This document shows, piece after piece, positions 45,341 to 53,002 of a stretch of 64,000 bases of DNA. This DNA is from Thermoflavimicrobium dichotomicum (GTDB lineage Bacteria; Bacillota; Bacilli; Thermoactinomycetales; Thermoactinomycetaceae). Within the stretch, counting starts at the first letter, position 1, and every line of letters begins with the position of its first letter. The DNA lies in NCBI RefSeq assembly GCF_900114055.1, contig NZ_FORR01000013.1:43546-107545 (forward strand), read 5' to 3'. Both the position numbers and the translations under genes were made by a program. A model generated the notes under the pieces. It was given only the letters and a program-made list of their open reading frames with translations, had not been told where the DNA came from and did no database searches.

Positions 45341-46192
45341 ATGAAGATCATCGAAACCATTGAAGCATTGCGTCAGGAGCTGAAACCCTATCGGAATCAA
45401 ACCATCGGTTTTGTTCCAACCATGGGCTATTTGCATGAAGGGCATCTGAGTCTGGTTCGGCGTGCCAGCCAGGAATGCGATATCGTGGTTATGTCGATTT
45501 TTGTGAATCCATTGCAATTTGGTCCCAATGAGGATTTAGATAGATATCCACGTGATCTTCCACGTGATGCAGCCTTGGCTGAACAGGCCGGGGTTGACTT
45601 TCTCTTCCATCCATCTGTTGAAGAAATGTATCCAAACCCCACTCTGACCCAGATCGTGGTGTCCAAGGTGACCGAACCGCTCTGTGGTGCATCACGACCG
45701 GGGCATTTTACCGGTGTGGCAACAGTTGTAGGGAAGCTGTTTCATATCGTGATGCCGGATCGGGCTTATTTCGGTTTAAAGGACGCCCAACAGGTGGCAG
45801 TTATTCAACAAATGGTCGAAGATCTGAACTTTCCTGTCACCATTGTGCCGTGTGACATTGTCCGTGAACCTGACGGTTTGGCCATGAGTTCACGCAATGT
45901 ATATTTATCTCCGGAAGAACGGAAGCAGGCAGTCATTTTGTCACAAGCTCTATTTGCGGCTAAAAAAGGCCTGGAAGAAGGCGAATGGTCGACAGCTGAT
46001 GAAGTGAATCGATTTGTGCGGGAAATGATTTTAACCCAACCGTTGGCCGAAATTGATTATGTAGAAACACTGGCCTATCCTTCTTTACAGCCCGTTGATG
46101 AGCTAAAGGGGCAAAAAGTCATTGTTGCGGTAGCGGTACGTTTTGGCAAAACTCGCCTCATCGATAACATTTTGCATGCGGGAGAGGAGTAA
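45341..46192 (+). CDS. panC: Pantothenate synthetase
   Basis: Ligates pantoate and beta-alanine with ATP. 283 residues: VPTMGYLHEGHLSLVR (HIGH-like), IFVNPLQFGPNEDLDRYPR, the GHFTGVATVVGKLFHIV and FGLKDAQQVAVI motifs, and SSRNVYLSPEER (KMSKS-like site). ATG immediately follows the panB stop with GGGGAAG inside panB. Confidence 0.95.
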   Translation: MKIIETIEALRQELKPYRNQTIGFVPTMGYLHEGHLSLVRRASQECDIVVMSIFVNPLQFGPNEDLDRYPRDLPRDAALAEQAGVDFLFHPSVEEMYPNPTLTQIVVSKVTEPLCGASRPGHFTGVATVVGKLFHIVMPDRAYFGLKDAQQVAVIQQMVEDLNFPVTIVPCDIVREPDGLAMSSRNVYLSPEERKQAVILSQALFAAKKGLEEGEWSTADEVNRFVREMILTQPLAEIDYVETLAYPSLQPVDELKGQKVIVAVAVRFGKTRLIDNILHAGEE

Positions 46193-46198
46193 GAAAAA

Positions 46199-46582
46199 AT
46201 GTTTCGAGAGATGATGAAATCGAAAATACATCAGGCGACAGTAACAGAAGCAAACCTCCACTATGTGGGAAGTGTAACCATCGATCAGGATATTATGGAC
46301 CAGGTGGATATTCTGCCGAATGAGAAAGTGCAGATTGTGAACAATCATAACGGAGCCCGGTTTGAAACGTATGTCATTCCAGGTGAAAGAGGCAGTGGGG
46401 TTATTTGCTTGAATGGGGCGGCAGCCCGTCTGGTTCAGCCTGGAGATCAGGTGATCATCATTTCTTACATGATGGTGGATGAACAGACCGCTCGCAGCTA
46501 TCATCCCAAAATCGCCATCATGGATGAGAGAAACCGGGTCAAGCAGTTAATTACGGGTGAAGTACACGGAACCGTGGTTTAA
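46199..46582 (+). CDS. panD: Aspartate 1-decarboxylase (pyruvoyl)
   Basis: 127 residues, normal length. Makes beta-alanine from aspartate. The precursor cleaves itself at the Gly-Ser of the motif YVGSVTID (residues about 24-25) to form the pyruvoyl group. [20 protein letters not shown] and [12 protein letters not shown] are conserved. Final gene of panBCD; a strong terminator follows, and the conserved Bacillus backbone ends here. Confidence 0.95.
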   Translation: MFREMMKSKIHQATVTEANLHYVGSVTIDQDIMDQVDILPNEKVQIVNNHNGARFETYVIPGERGSGVICLNGAAARLVQPGDQVIIISYMMVDEQTARSYHPKIAIMDERNRVKQLITGEVHGTVV

Positions 46583-46590
46583 TCTGATAA

Positions 46591-46634
46591 AAACAAACTC
46601 CTCAGTGAGCAGGATTCCACTGAGGAGTTTGTTT
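46591..46634 (+). terminator. Strong terminator after panD
   Basis: AAACAAACTCCTCAGTG pairs perfectly with CACTGAGGAGTTTGTTT across a 10-base loop; symmetric A and T flanks make it usable from both sides. Confidence 0.9.
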
Positions 46635-47242
46635 GTGTTTGCGTGTCCAGCAAGCCGGTATTTGTTACATCTGTGATGGATTTTGCCAGCTTGTGATTAT
46701 TCACCATGTTTTTCACTTGCAAGTCTTCCAAACACCATATAAGAAAATCAGTTTAATAAAGAGCCGGTTTTCTCTATATGTAATAAATGTAAATAATGAG
46801 AAAAACAGTATAAAAATTTCTTGCAATCAGCTTGATCTGTGAGTAAACAATCTGAATGGTGACAAGAGGGTTTGTCAATGAAATAAAGTAATTGCAAAAG
46901 GGATTGTCATAGACAGGCCATACCCTAGCCGTTTTATGATCCAAGCGGAAATAAATGGAGGGGTATATTTTTATGAGCTCGAAAAGGTTCCATGAAATAT
47001 TGTCAGGTTCACAAAATATTAATGTTGCGTTTATTGTTTAATTATGTAATATTGATATAATTATTTTAGATGTTTATTATATAAAAACATTCCATTAAAA
47101 CAGTTTTTTATGAAATATTTTATAAGAAGCTCAGATGGACTGATAAAAAGGGGAGGATTTTAAGGAATAAGAGTTTTTTTCTGTTTATCCAGGTGGTCAT
47201 GATGTCATTTGCAGGAATAAGAAGAGTAAGGAGGTCACATTG
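46635..47242. other. AT-rich intergenic region at the start of the accessory region
   Basis: About 600 bases with sharply lower GC than panBCD. It contains the small ORF at 46973, AT-rich stretches that could hold promoters, and AAGGAGG of the next gene at 47228-47234. No other gene convinces me. Confidence 0.5.
46973..47041 (+). CDS. Putative 22-residue small peptide
   Basis: ATG preceded by GGAGGGG opens a 22-codon frame (MSSKRFHEILSGSQ then NINVAFIV). Charged N terminus and hydrophobic C-terminal end, the layout of some secreted signal peptides, but too short to judge. Not adjacent to a recognisable receptor gene. Could be chance. Confidence 0.3.
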   Translation: MSSKRFHEILSGSQNINVAFIV

Positions 47243-48019
47243 ATGAAAGTTTTGCATAAGCGGCACTTATTAGAAGAGAAAGGATATAGCCGTTTTCATC
47301 TTGCAGAAGAGATCACGGATTTGGATGTGGATCTTTATCTGAAAGCGCTGGAGAAAGAGTTCGAGAATTTACCCATTGATCCTTATGCAGTAAATAAAAA
47401 TCGGTATCGGCGTTATTCTCGTGCCATTATCATGCCTTGGAGCAAAAAGATCGAGTGGTTACCAAATTATCACTTAAATGGAACGCCTGTTTGTGAGTAC
47501 TTCCAAGGTAGATTTAATCGGGAGTATTTAGAAGATTATCGTGCATTTGCCCCATTAAGTGATGCTGTAAAAGCAAATCCATTATTACATAGAATCATTC
47601 AATATGATTTTGAGATGACATTCTGGGATGATCGCGAACTTATTTTACCTATCCATGTGGGAGTTCATTTTGTAAAAATGCTGGCCGAAACAGATCAAGA
47701 TCAATCCGTCGCTTCTCCTGATCATATTCATCAAGATGGTGAACCCTTTACATTTGTTCATTTGATTGCGCGCCGCAATGTGGCAGGTGGAATCAACACA
47801 ATTGCTACGACCGAATGTGCAGGTAAGCGCCGGGAAGAAGTGGATGAACAGTTGATTATTGAAGAGTTCGAATTAAAGGAGCCTTTGGAATCCTACGGTG
47901 TTTGCGATAAAATGGTGAGTCACTATGTAAGCGCAGTGAAAAAAGGACCTGATGCTGTGCCAGGAGAAAGAAGTGCCATCTTGATTGATTATACTCCATT
48001 AATCACCTGCTTAAACTAA
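47243..48019 (+). CDS. 2-oxoglutarate/Fe(II) dioxygenase, free-amino-acid hydroxylase type
   Basis: 258 residues from ATG 47243 (8 bases after AAGGAGG). The iron site is plain: H-x-D in DHIHQDGEPFTF (about residue 170) and a later histidine in MVSHYVSAVKKGPD; NVAGGINTIATTE follows the first strand and GERSAILIDYTPL closes the fold. The layout agrees with the family of isoleucine/leucine/methionine hydroxylases known in Bacillus. It may make a hydroxylated amino acid, possibly for the peptide synthetase 12 kb away, or for metabolism. The substrate cannot be read from sequence. Confidence 0.8.
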   Translation: MKVLHKRHLLEEKGYSRFHLAEEITDLDVDLYLKALEKEFENLPIDPYAVNKNRYRRYSRAIIMPWSKKIEWLPNYHLNGTPVCEYFQGRFNREYLEDYRAFAPLSDAVKANPLLHRIIQYDFEMTFWDDRELILPIHVGVHFVKMLAETDQDQSVASPDHIHQDGEPFTFVHLIARRNVAGGINTIATTECAGKRREEVDEQLIIEEFELKEPLESYGVCDKMVSHYVSAVKKGPDAVPGERSAILIDYTPLITCLN

Positions 48020-48033
48020 ATAGTAAGCTGTGT

Positions 48034-48081
48034 AGGCTGATTCCATACTTATTAGGAAAGAGGGGATATGGATCAGCCTTT
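48034..48081 (+). terminator. Terminator-like hairpin after the dioxygenase
   Basis: AGGCTGATTCCATA pairs with TATGGATCAGCCT (one bulge), followed by TTAT. Weak T run. Confidence 0.55.
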
Positions 48082-48212
48082 ATGTTATGAGGAGAGAGAA
48101 GTCGGGTACGGTGAGCAGAATGATTCGACGAGGGTGGAGATGTGAAAAGAAATAGCCAGGATACAAAATGTTAATCACAAATAAATTAATTGTAAAAATG
48201 TACAGAAAGTGA

Positions 48213-48241
48213 TTGCTTTTTTTTTTATTTTGGGCTATAGT
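48213..48241 (+). promoter_or_regulatory. Promoter of the GPP34/MerR pair
   Basis: TTGCTT (48213-48218), 17 bases including a 12-T run, TATAGT (48236-48241). The spacer is unusual and the tandem repeat begins at the next base. Confidence 0.5.
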
Positions 48242-48288
48242 GTAAGTAGTAAGTAGTAAGTAGTAAGTAGTAAGTAGTAAGTAGTAAG
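48242..48288. repeat. 7-bp tandem repeat GTAAGTA, about 6.7 units
   Basis: Perfect copies of GTAAGTA from 48242 to 48288, starting right after the -10 box and ending 31 bases before the ribosome site. Each unit carries TAA and TAG, so it is not coded through. Copy-number changes by slippage would move the transcript start relative to the gene. Confidence 0.9.
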
Positions 48289-48331
48289 TTTCTTGTATTT
48301 GCCTAACACAAATTTTCATGGAGTGATGAAT

Positions 48332-49018
48332 ATGAGTAAACAGTTTACTCTTCCTGAAGAGTTGGTTTTTTTAGGTTTAGATAAAAAGATTCATCGTTTT
48401 AAGCTGGATTATCAGAGTCATAAAGAATTGTACAGTGTTGGCGCCGTTTTCATTGAGTTACTTCTGAGAGAAGTGATCAATATCGGTCAGGATGGAAAGG
48501 TTCATCTTGTTCAAGCAGATCCGACTGGCATTAGCTATTTGGATCAAGTGATCGAAGTCCTTTCTGACTCCTCGAAAGATAGAAGTTTGAAAAAGTGGAT
48601 TTTATCCTTTTACTATTCCAAGAGAAATGTTCGTAAAAAAGTACATCAGTCCATCTTAGAGAGCCTGTGTGAACAAGACGTAGTGACTCAGGAAAAAGAC
48701 ACATTTTTGTTTATTATCCCCAAGCACAAATATGTAGCTGCCAAGCAAGAGCAAGATCGGATCATCCAGAGAATTCGAGCTGAATTATTGGAAGAGGGTC
48801 CCGTGGATGAGCAAACTGTTGCACTTAGTTTCTTGTTAAAAGAAACAAAAATGTTGAAGGAGTATTTTTCGAACTACGAACACGAACAGCTGATAAAGAG
48901 GTTAGAGGAATTAAAAGTGAAACACGAAAGTCTTCAATGGGTAAAATGGATTGAAAAAGCGATTGATGAAATTAACTTAGCGATTGCGGCGGCAGGTGCA
49001 GCAGCTGCCACTTCGTAA
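48332..49018 (+). CDS. GPP34 (Golgi phosphoprotein 3) domain protein
   Basis: 228 residues. FTLPEELVFLGLDKKIHRFK at the start, AVFIELLLREVINIGQDGKV and a helical bundle after; the family's eukaryotic members bind phosphatidylinositol phosphate, while bacterial ones are of unclear role, often in natural-product strains. An alanine-rich tail AIAAAGAAAATS ends it. ATG 48332 is chosen for GGAGTGA upstream; the frame extends to 48293 without a ribosome site. Probably co-expressed with the MerR gene 13 bases on. Confidence 0.7.
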   Translation: MSKQFTLPEELVFLGLDKKIHRFKLDYQSHKELYSVGAVFIELLLREVINIGQDGKVHLVQADPTGISYLDQVIEVLSDSSKDRSLKKWILSFYYSKRNVRKKVHQSILESLCEQDVVTQEKDTFLFIIPKHKYVAAKQEQDRIIQRIRAELLEEGPVDEQTVALSFLLKETKMLKEYFSNYEHEQLIKRLEELKVKHESLQWVKWIEKAIDEINLAIAAAGAAAATS

Positions 49019-49031
49019 TAAGGTGAAAGCT

Positions 49032-49316
49032 ATGGCGCGAAGAAGAAGCTTAGAAGTTATCCAGAATGCTGAATACGTCACCATAGGTGAGCTTGTTCAG
49101 CTATCCGGAGTTCGGTACAGCACCATTAAATTTTATACAGAAGAGGGTTTACTCCCTTTTCACCAAATCGATAAGAAGATGGTAAGAAGGTATCATCGGG
49201 TCAGCGCGTTACAAAGATTGGCTGAGATCCAAGAGCTGAAACAAGAACAAGGATTAACGATTAAAGAGATTAAGGAAAAAATGTTGGAAGAAGATGGGGC
49301 AGAGGAAGAGAATTAA
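49032..49316 (+). CDS. Small MerR-family regulator
   Basis: 94 residues: winged helix-turn-helix (VTIGELVQLSGVRYSTIKFY then TEEGLLPF and MVRRYHRVSALQRLAEI) and a short coiled-coil, without an effector domain. ATG 49032 follows AAGGTGAAAG. MerR proteins of this short form are usually dimers that act on a nearby promoter. Possible targets are its own operon or the ABC transporter downstream; no typical dyad is recognisable between -35 and -10 here. Confidence 0.8.
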   Translation: MARRRSLEVIQNAEYVTIGELVQLSGVRYSTIKFYTEEGLLPFHQIDKKMVRRYHRVSALQRLAEIQELKQEQGLTIKEIKEKMLEEDGAEEEN

Positions 49317-49490
49317 AGATTTTATCCCAAGATGAAGCCCTTTCATGTACCTACCCCAACCCTTGGATTGGCAGGAAACTCAGCAGTGGATCGATTAGCC
49401 ACTCCCTGATCAAAAAAGGATGTTGGGGACTCTGCTCCCTATTTCTTGCAGGAAACTATCGGCAAATAACACTGATCAGAGGTGGAAACG

Positions 49491-50414
49491 ATGAGTGAAT
49501 TCGTTATTGAGACATCGAATTTAACCAAGAAGTATAAGAATCATGTCGTGGTCAATCAGTTGAATATGAGAGTAAGAAAAGGCGAAATTTATGGATTTTT
49601 GGGACCTAATGGTGCTGGAAAAACAACAACGATTCGGATGCTTTTAGGCTTGATTCGACCGACAGAAGGAGAAGTGAAGATTTTTGGTAAGGATTTGACA
49701 CAGCATCGGATGTCTATTTTAGCAAAAGTGGGCTCTTTGGTAGAAACGCCTACTTACTACGGGCATCTGACCGGTTATGAAAACTTGGAAGTGGCCCGTC
49801 GTCTGCTGCGAATTGATGATGAGAAGTGCATCGATGAAGTGTTAAGCATTGTTCGGTTAACCAAGGCCAAAGATAAAAAAGTAAAAGAATATTCTTTGGG
49901 CATGAAACAACGTCTCGGCATTGCGACCGCTTTACTGAACAAGCCAGAATTGCTCATTCTTGACGAACCAACCAATGGGCTAGATCCAGAGGGGATTCGG
50001 GAAATAAGAGAGTTGATTAAACAATTACCAAAAGAGTATGAAATGACAGTCATGATATCCAGCCACTTACTCAATGAAGTAGAGCAGATTGCAACGGAAG
50101 TAGGGATTATTCATCAAGGGAATCTGATTTTCCAAGATCACATTGATGCCTTACGCAGGCAAAGCCAGGCACGTCTATGCATTTCCACAGATAAGCCGGA
50201 GGAAGCTGCGGAATTTTTGAAGGAACAAGGGATTGAAGTGATTCGGGAGGAACAAGATGAACGCTTGTATTTAACTGATTCGGCTCCAGAAGCAGCAGGA
50301 AAAATCAATCGTTTATTGGTAGAAAAAGGATTCCTTGTCTATCGTTTGGAAGAGAGAAAACGGTCGTTGGAGGACATTTTCCTGGACCTGACGAAAGAGG
50401 GGGAAAGTTTATAA
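49491..50414 (+). CDS. ABC transporter ATP-binding protein, lantibiotic-immunity (LanF/BcrA) type
   Basis: 307 residues: Walker A GPNGAGKTTTIRMLL, YSLGMKQRLGIATAL signature, Walker B LLILDEPTNGLDPEGI and a SSHLL switch histidine, then a C-terminal regulatory extension. Closest in plan to BcrA/LanF proteins that drive two-subunit exporters of lantibiotics or bacitracin. ATG 49491, after AGAGGTGG. Followed by two permease genes on the same strand, 8 kb from the precursors, so self-protection is likely. Confidence 0.85.
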   Translation: MSEFVIETSNLTKKYKNHVVVNQLNMRVRKGEIYGFLGPNGAGKTTTIRMLLGLIRPTEGEVKIFGKDLTQHRMSILAKVGSLVETPTYYGHLTGYENLEVARRLLRIDDEKCIDEVLSIVRLTKAKDKKVKEYSLGMKQRLGIATALLNKPELLILDEPTNGLDPEGIREIRELIKQLPKEYEMTVMISSHLLNEVEQIATEVGIIHQGNLIFQDHIDALRRQSQARLCISTDKPEEAAEFLKEQGIEVIREEQDERLYLTDSAPEAAGKINRLLVEKGFLVYRLEERKRSLEDIFLDLTKEGESL

Positions 50415-51190
50415 TGGATGCAATTTTATCGTCTGATCTTGTCAAAATGCGGCGAGCTTGGTTTTGGCGGTTAGTCTTTTTGTTCCCCCTGACAATAATC
50501 ACGTTAGATCTTGGTCTCATTTTATTCAACTGGGGTGAAGTTCAAGCAGATTTAGCCAAAGGAAACCATTACTTAATCTGGGGCACCATGTGGATGATTA
50601 CATATTATAGTGATTTCTTCGGCATTCACTTGCTTGTTACCTTATTGGCTACCGTTTTGGCGAATATGGAACACCAGTCTCATGCTTGGAAACTCATTTT
50701 CTCTATGCCGGTATCTCGTATGCAACTTTTCTGGACCAAATGTTTATGGCTGGTTGTCGGTGTTCTCACTTCTAGAATCGTGTTAATGCTGGGATTTTGT
50801 GTAGTGGGTTTCCTCCTTGGTGCGCAGGATTCGTTAAATTGGACCCGGCTTTTCTCCTTTACACTCTTTCCGGCGTTAGCCTCTTTTGCCTTAATGGGGG
50901 TTCAACTCTGGCTGTCGATGGTAATGAAGAATCAGTCAGTTCCGATCGTGGTGGGAGGAGTTGGAGCCATTGTTGGGATTTATGCACTTAATTTACCTGG
51001 TATCCTTGATCACAACCCTTGGTCTCTTCCTTTCCAGATTCTTTTTAATGGTTTAAATCTGGTGAATGATTTCTCTTATATAACGATGGATCCCGTTTTG
51101 GAATGGAAGTGGGTTGGTATTAGTTTAGTGATGGGTCTCATCCTTTTCCTGCTGGGGTCGTTCCATTTTGCAAACAAAGATGTGGAATAA
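50414..51190 (+). CDS. ABC-2-type permease, immunity subunit LanE-like
   Basis: 258 residues with six membrane segments (FLFPLTIITLDLGLILFNW, LLVTLLATVLANMEHQSHAW, and others). The cytoplasmic SHAWKLIFSMPVSRMQLFWT loop after helix two is typical of these permeases. Start overlaps the ATPase stop by one base. Should pair with the next gene to export the lanthipeptide from the membrane. Confidence 0.8.
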   Translation: MDAILSSDLVKMRRAWFWRLVFLFPLTIITLDLGLILFNWGEVQADLAKGNHYLIWGTMWMITYYSDFFGIHLLVTLLATVLANMEHQSHAWKLIFSMPVSRMQLFWTKCLWLVVGVLTSRIVLMLGFCVVGFLLGAQDSLNWTRLFSFTLFPALASFALMGVQLWLSMVMKNQSVPIVVGGVGAIVGIYALNLPGILDHNPWSLPFQILFNGLNLVNDFSYITMDPVLEWKWVGISLVMGLILFLLGSFHFANKDVE

Positions 51191-51204
51191 AAGGAGGATC
51201 TCCC

Positions 51205-51945
51205 GTGTTCTTTGATGTGATTATTACGGATTGGATTAAGATTCGACGTTCAGTGGTCTGGTGGATTATGCTCGCTGTCCCGATTTTTATTTCCATTATT
51301 GGAGTCAATAACTATATGGAGCATCTGGATGTGTTTCAAAAAGAAAATTTGCTGGGATGGATGGGAGCATGGACTCAGGTCGAATTTCTTTATGGTATGG
51401 TGTTACTCCCTATTGTGATTAGTGTGTATGTATCTCTTCTTTGTCGTTATGAACACCTGGGGGGTGGCTGGAAGCAAATGCTCAGTTATCCGATCACGCG
51501 GACAAGTGTTTATCTATCCAAAATGGTTTGGTCGATGATTTTGGTTGGGTTGACTAATGTAGTGATGTTAGTGGTATTTTTGGCTTTGGGTTCGATATGG
51601 GGAGTACAAGGAGAGATTCCTTGGTCAACTTTCTTGACCATGATGATCAACGGTTGGATCGCTACGTTTACCTTAATTGCCATTCAGTTGTGGGTATCCA
51701 CACAGTGGGATAATTTCTCCGTCCCCATTATTTTAAACTTTATCTTTGTCTTTCCTAATATCTTTATTTCGAATACCAAAATGGGAATGTTTTTTCCTTG
51801 GTCTCAACCCGTTTATGCGATGACACCCGCAGATCGCTTGGAATATGTACAACCTCTTCCTTACTTCTATTTAGCTGTATGCCTTGGATTTTTGATTTTT
51901 ATCATCGGTGGGTTATGGCATTTTCATCGATCAGAAATTCGATAA
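51205..51945 (+). CDS. ABC-2-type permease, immunity subunit LanG-like
   Basis: 246 residues, six membrane segments, with a matching loop GGGWKQMLSYPITRTSVYLS that shows it to be a paralogue of the preceding permease. GTG start after AAAAGGAGG. ATPase plus two unlike permeases is the standard LanFEG arrangement. Confidence 0.8.
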   Translation: MFFDVIITDWIKIRRSVVWWIMLAVPIFISIIGVNNYMEHLDVFQKENLLGWMGAWTQVEFLYGMVLLPIVISVYVSLLCRYEHLGGGWKQMLSYPITRTSVYLSKMVWSMILVGLTNVVMLVVFLALGSIWGVQGEIPWSTFLTMMINGWIATFTLIAIQLWVSTQWDNFSVPIILNFIFVFPNIFISNTKMGMFFPWSQPVYAMTPADRLEYVQPLPYFYLAVCLGFLIFIIGGLWHFHRSEIR

Positions 51946-51964
51946 AAAAGGTTGGAGGAATATC

Positions 51965-52591
51965 ATGAGCCATACACAAACATTACAGCGTCCCTCTTGG
52001 ATCAAAATCGTTTTCACTCCAAATACCGAAATGGACAAGATTGCGCATACGCAAAAAATAGTGTTACCGCTCATCCTTTTCACCCTGATTCAGGCAGCGA
52101 TCTATTTCGCAATCGGTTATTTGGAACCAGGGATTCTTCAAAAAATGAAGTTCGGTACGTTTGCACCACTCACATCGGGTATCATTTTTGGTGTATATGG
52201 TTTGTTGAATGTTCCAATGACTTTGTTGCTATCTTCTTTGTGTCAAAAAATGATTGCTTACTTTGTGAAAGAAAGGTTAGAATTTAAGAAATTATTTATT
52301 TTAAACGTGTATCTTTGGATCGTGATTCTCTTTAAGTATTTATTTATCCTGGTTACGATTGTTTTCTTCCAGGGGGATTTTGCCGCGCCAGTCACAAGCC
52401 TGGCGGCTTATACCCAGTTTGAACCGGCGAAGGAAAAGTTACTCAGTGCTATTGAGTTATTTAGTATCTGGCACTTTATTCTTATCGCCATCGGGATTCA
52501 CCATATTTTTCGGATTCCAAGAAAAAAAGCGTTTATTATTGCGGTGGAAGCTTATTTTGCTGAAGCAGCCATTGTTCTGCTTGTGGGGTAA
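51965..52591 (+). CDS. Yip1-family membrane protein
   Basis: 208 residues, five likely membrane segments. IFTPN-like start (IVFTPNTEMDKIAHTQKIVL), ALIPLLIxGL-type central segments and FLIAIGIHHIFRIPRKKAFI match the Yip1 family. ATG 51965 after TTGGAGGA, 19 bases after the permease gene; co-transcribed. Homologues beside immunity transporters are seen but the role is unproven. Confidence 0.7.
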   Translation: MSHTQTLQRPSWIKIVFTPNTEMDKIAHTQKIVLPLILFTLIQAAIYFAIGYLEPGILQKMKFGTFAPLTSGIIFGVYGLLNVPMTLLLSSLCQKMIAYFVKERLEFKKLFILNVYLWIVILFKYLFILVTIVFFQGDFAAPVTSLAAYTQFEPAKEKLLSAIELFSIWHFILIAIGIHHIFRIPRKKAFIIAVEAYFAEAAIVLLVG

Positions 52592-52638
52592 ATGAAAGAT
52601 CATCGAACCATGAAAGCATGTAAAGGAGGTGAAGAGAA

Positions 52639-52728
52639 ATGAATAAAGTATGGATTGGTGTGATTGTGGTCTTACTGATTTTAGCATTCTTAGTCTTTTT
52701 TGGTCCATTAGGCAGTCTGTTTTCATAA
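52639..52728 (+). CDS. 29-residue membrane peptide
   Basis: MNKVWIGVIVVLLILAFLVF then FGPLGSLFS: one transmembrane helix with a single positive charge at the start. ATG is 8 bases after AAAGGAGGTG, a near-perfect ribosome site, and the gene is 47 bases after the Yip1 gene in the same direction. May be a small accessory to immunity or to membrane-protein assembly. Too short for family assignment. Confidence 0.6.
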   Translation: MNKVWIGVIVVLLILAFLVFFGPLGSLFS

Positions 52729-52763
52729 TCGATCATTTCATCATTTAGGATAAATAGCAGTTA

Positions 52764-52785
52764 AAATGATTATTTTTAATCATTC
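52764..52785. repeat. Left 22-bp direct repeat flanking the palindromic element
   Basis: AAATGATTATTTTTAATCATTC (positions 52764-52785) equals 52907-52928 exactly; each contains the self-complementary AATGATTA / TAATCATT. Confidence 0.85.
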
Positions 52786-52906
52786 GAGACCGTTGACAAA
52801 CCCGGTTTTCCTTTTCCAGTTGAACGACTTATTGCTCGTTTTTAAGCAACGGGAGTGAAACGGAAAAGGAAAACCGGCATATAACGGAAACTTTGTCAAC
52901 AAGCTG
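52786..52906. repeat. Complete copy of the GTTGACAAA palindromic repeat family
   Basis: Arms GTTGACAAA (52792-52800) / TTTGTCAAC (52892-52900) and CCGGTTTTCCTTTTCC / GGAAAAGGAAAACCGG enclose an interior with AACGACTTATTGCTCGTTTT. It is about 120 bp, lies between two copies of a 22-bp repeat, and encodes no protein. Other copies lie at 2168, 8984, 18921, 30961 and 33868. Confidence 0.8.
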
Positions 52907-52928
52907 AAATGATTATTTTTAATCATTC
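52907..52928. repeat. Right 22-bp direct repeat
   Basis: Identical to 52764-52785; may be a long target duplication or a duplicated hairpin between which the element sits. Confidence 0.85.
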
Positions 52929-52935
52929 AAGAAAA

Positions 52936-52972
52936 AACATCCCAAACCATTTTACAAATGGAGAGGGATGTT
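52936..52972. terminator. Bidirectional terminator between immunity genes and lanT
   Basis: AACATCCC / GGGATGTT with inner CCATTT / AAATGG, T run on the plus strand and A run upstream, so it serves the convergent genes on both sides. Confidence 0.85.
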
Positions 52973-53002
52973 ATTTTTCATTAGATTTCCGGATTATTCC
53001 CG

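Noticed and set aside
48242..48288. Regular repeats as a CRISPR array
   Set aside because: Units are 7 bases with no spacers, and no cas genes are near.
48080..48319. Minus-strand frame through the 7-bp repeat giving a YLLLTTY-repeat protein
   Set aside because: Low-complexity product generated by the repeat, no ribosome site, opposite to a good promoter.
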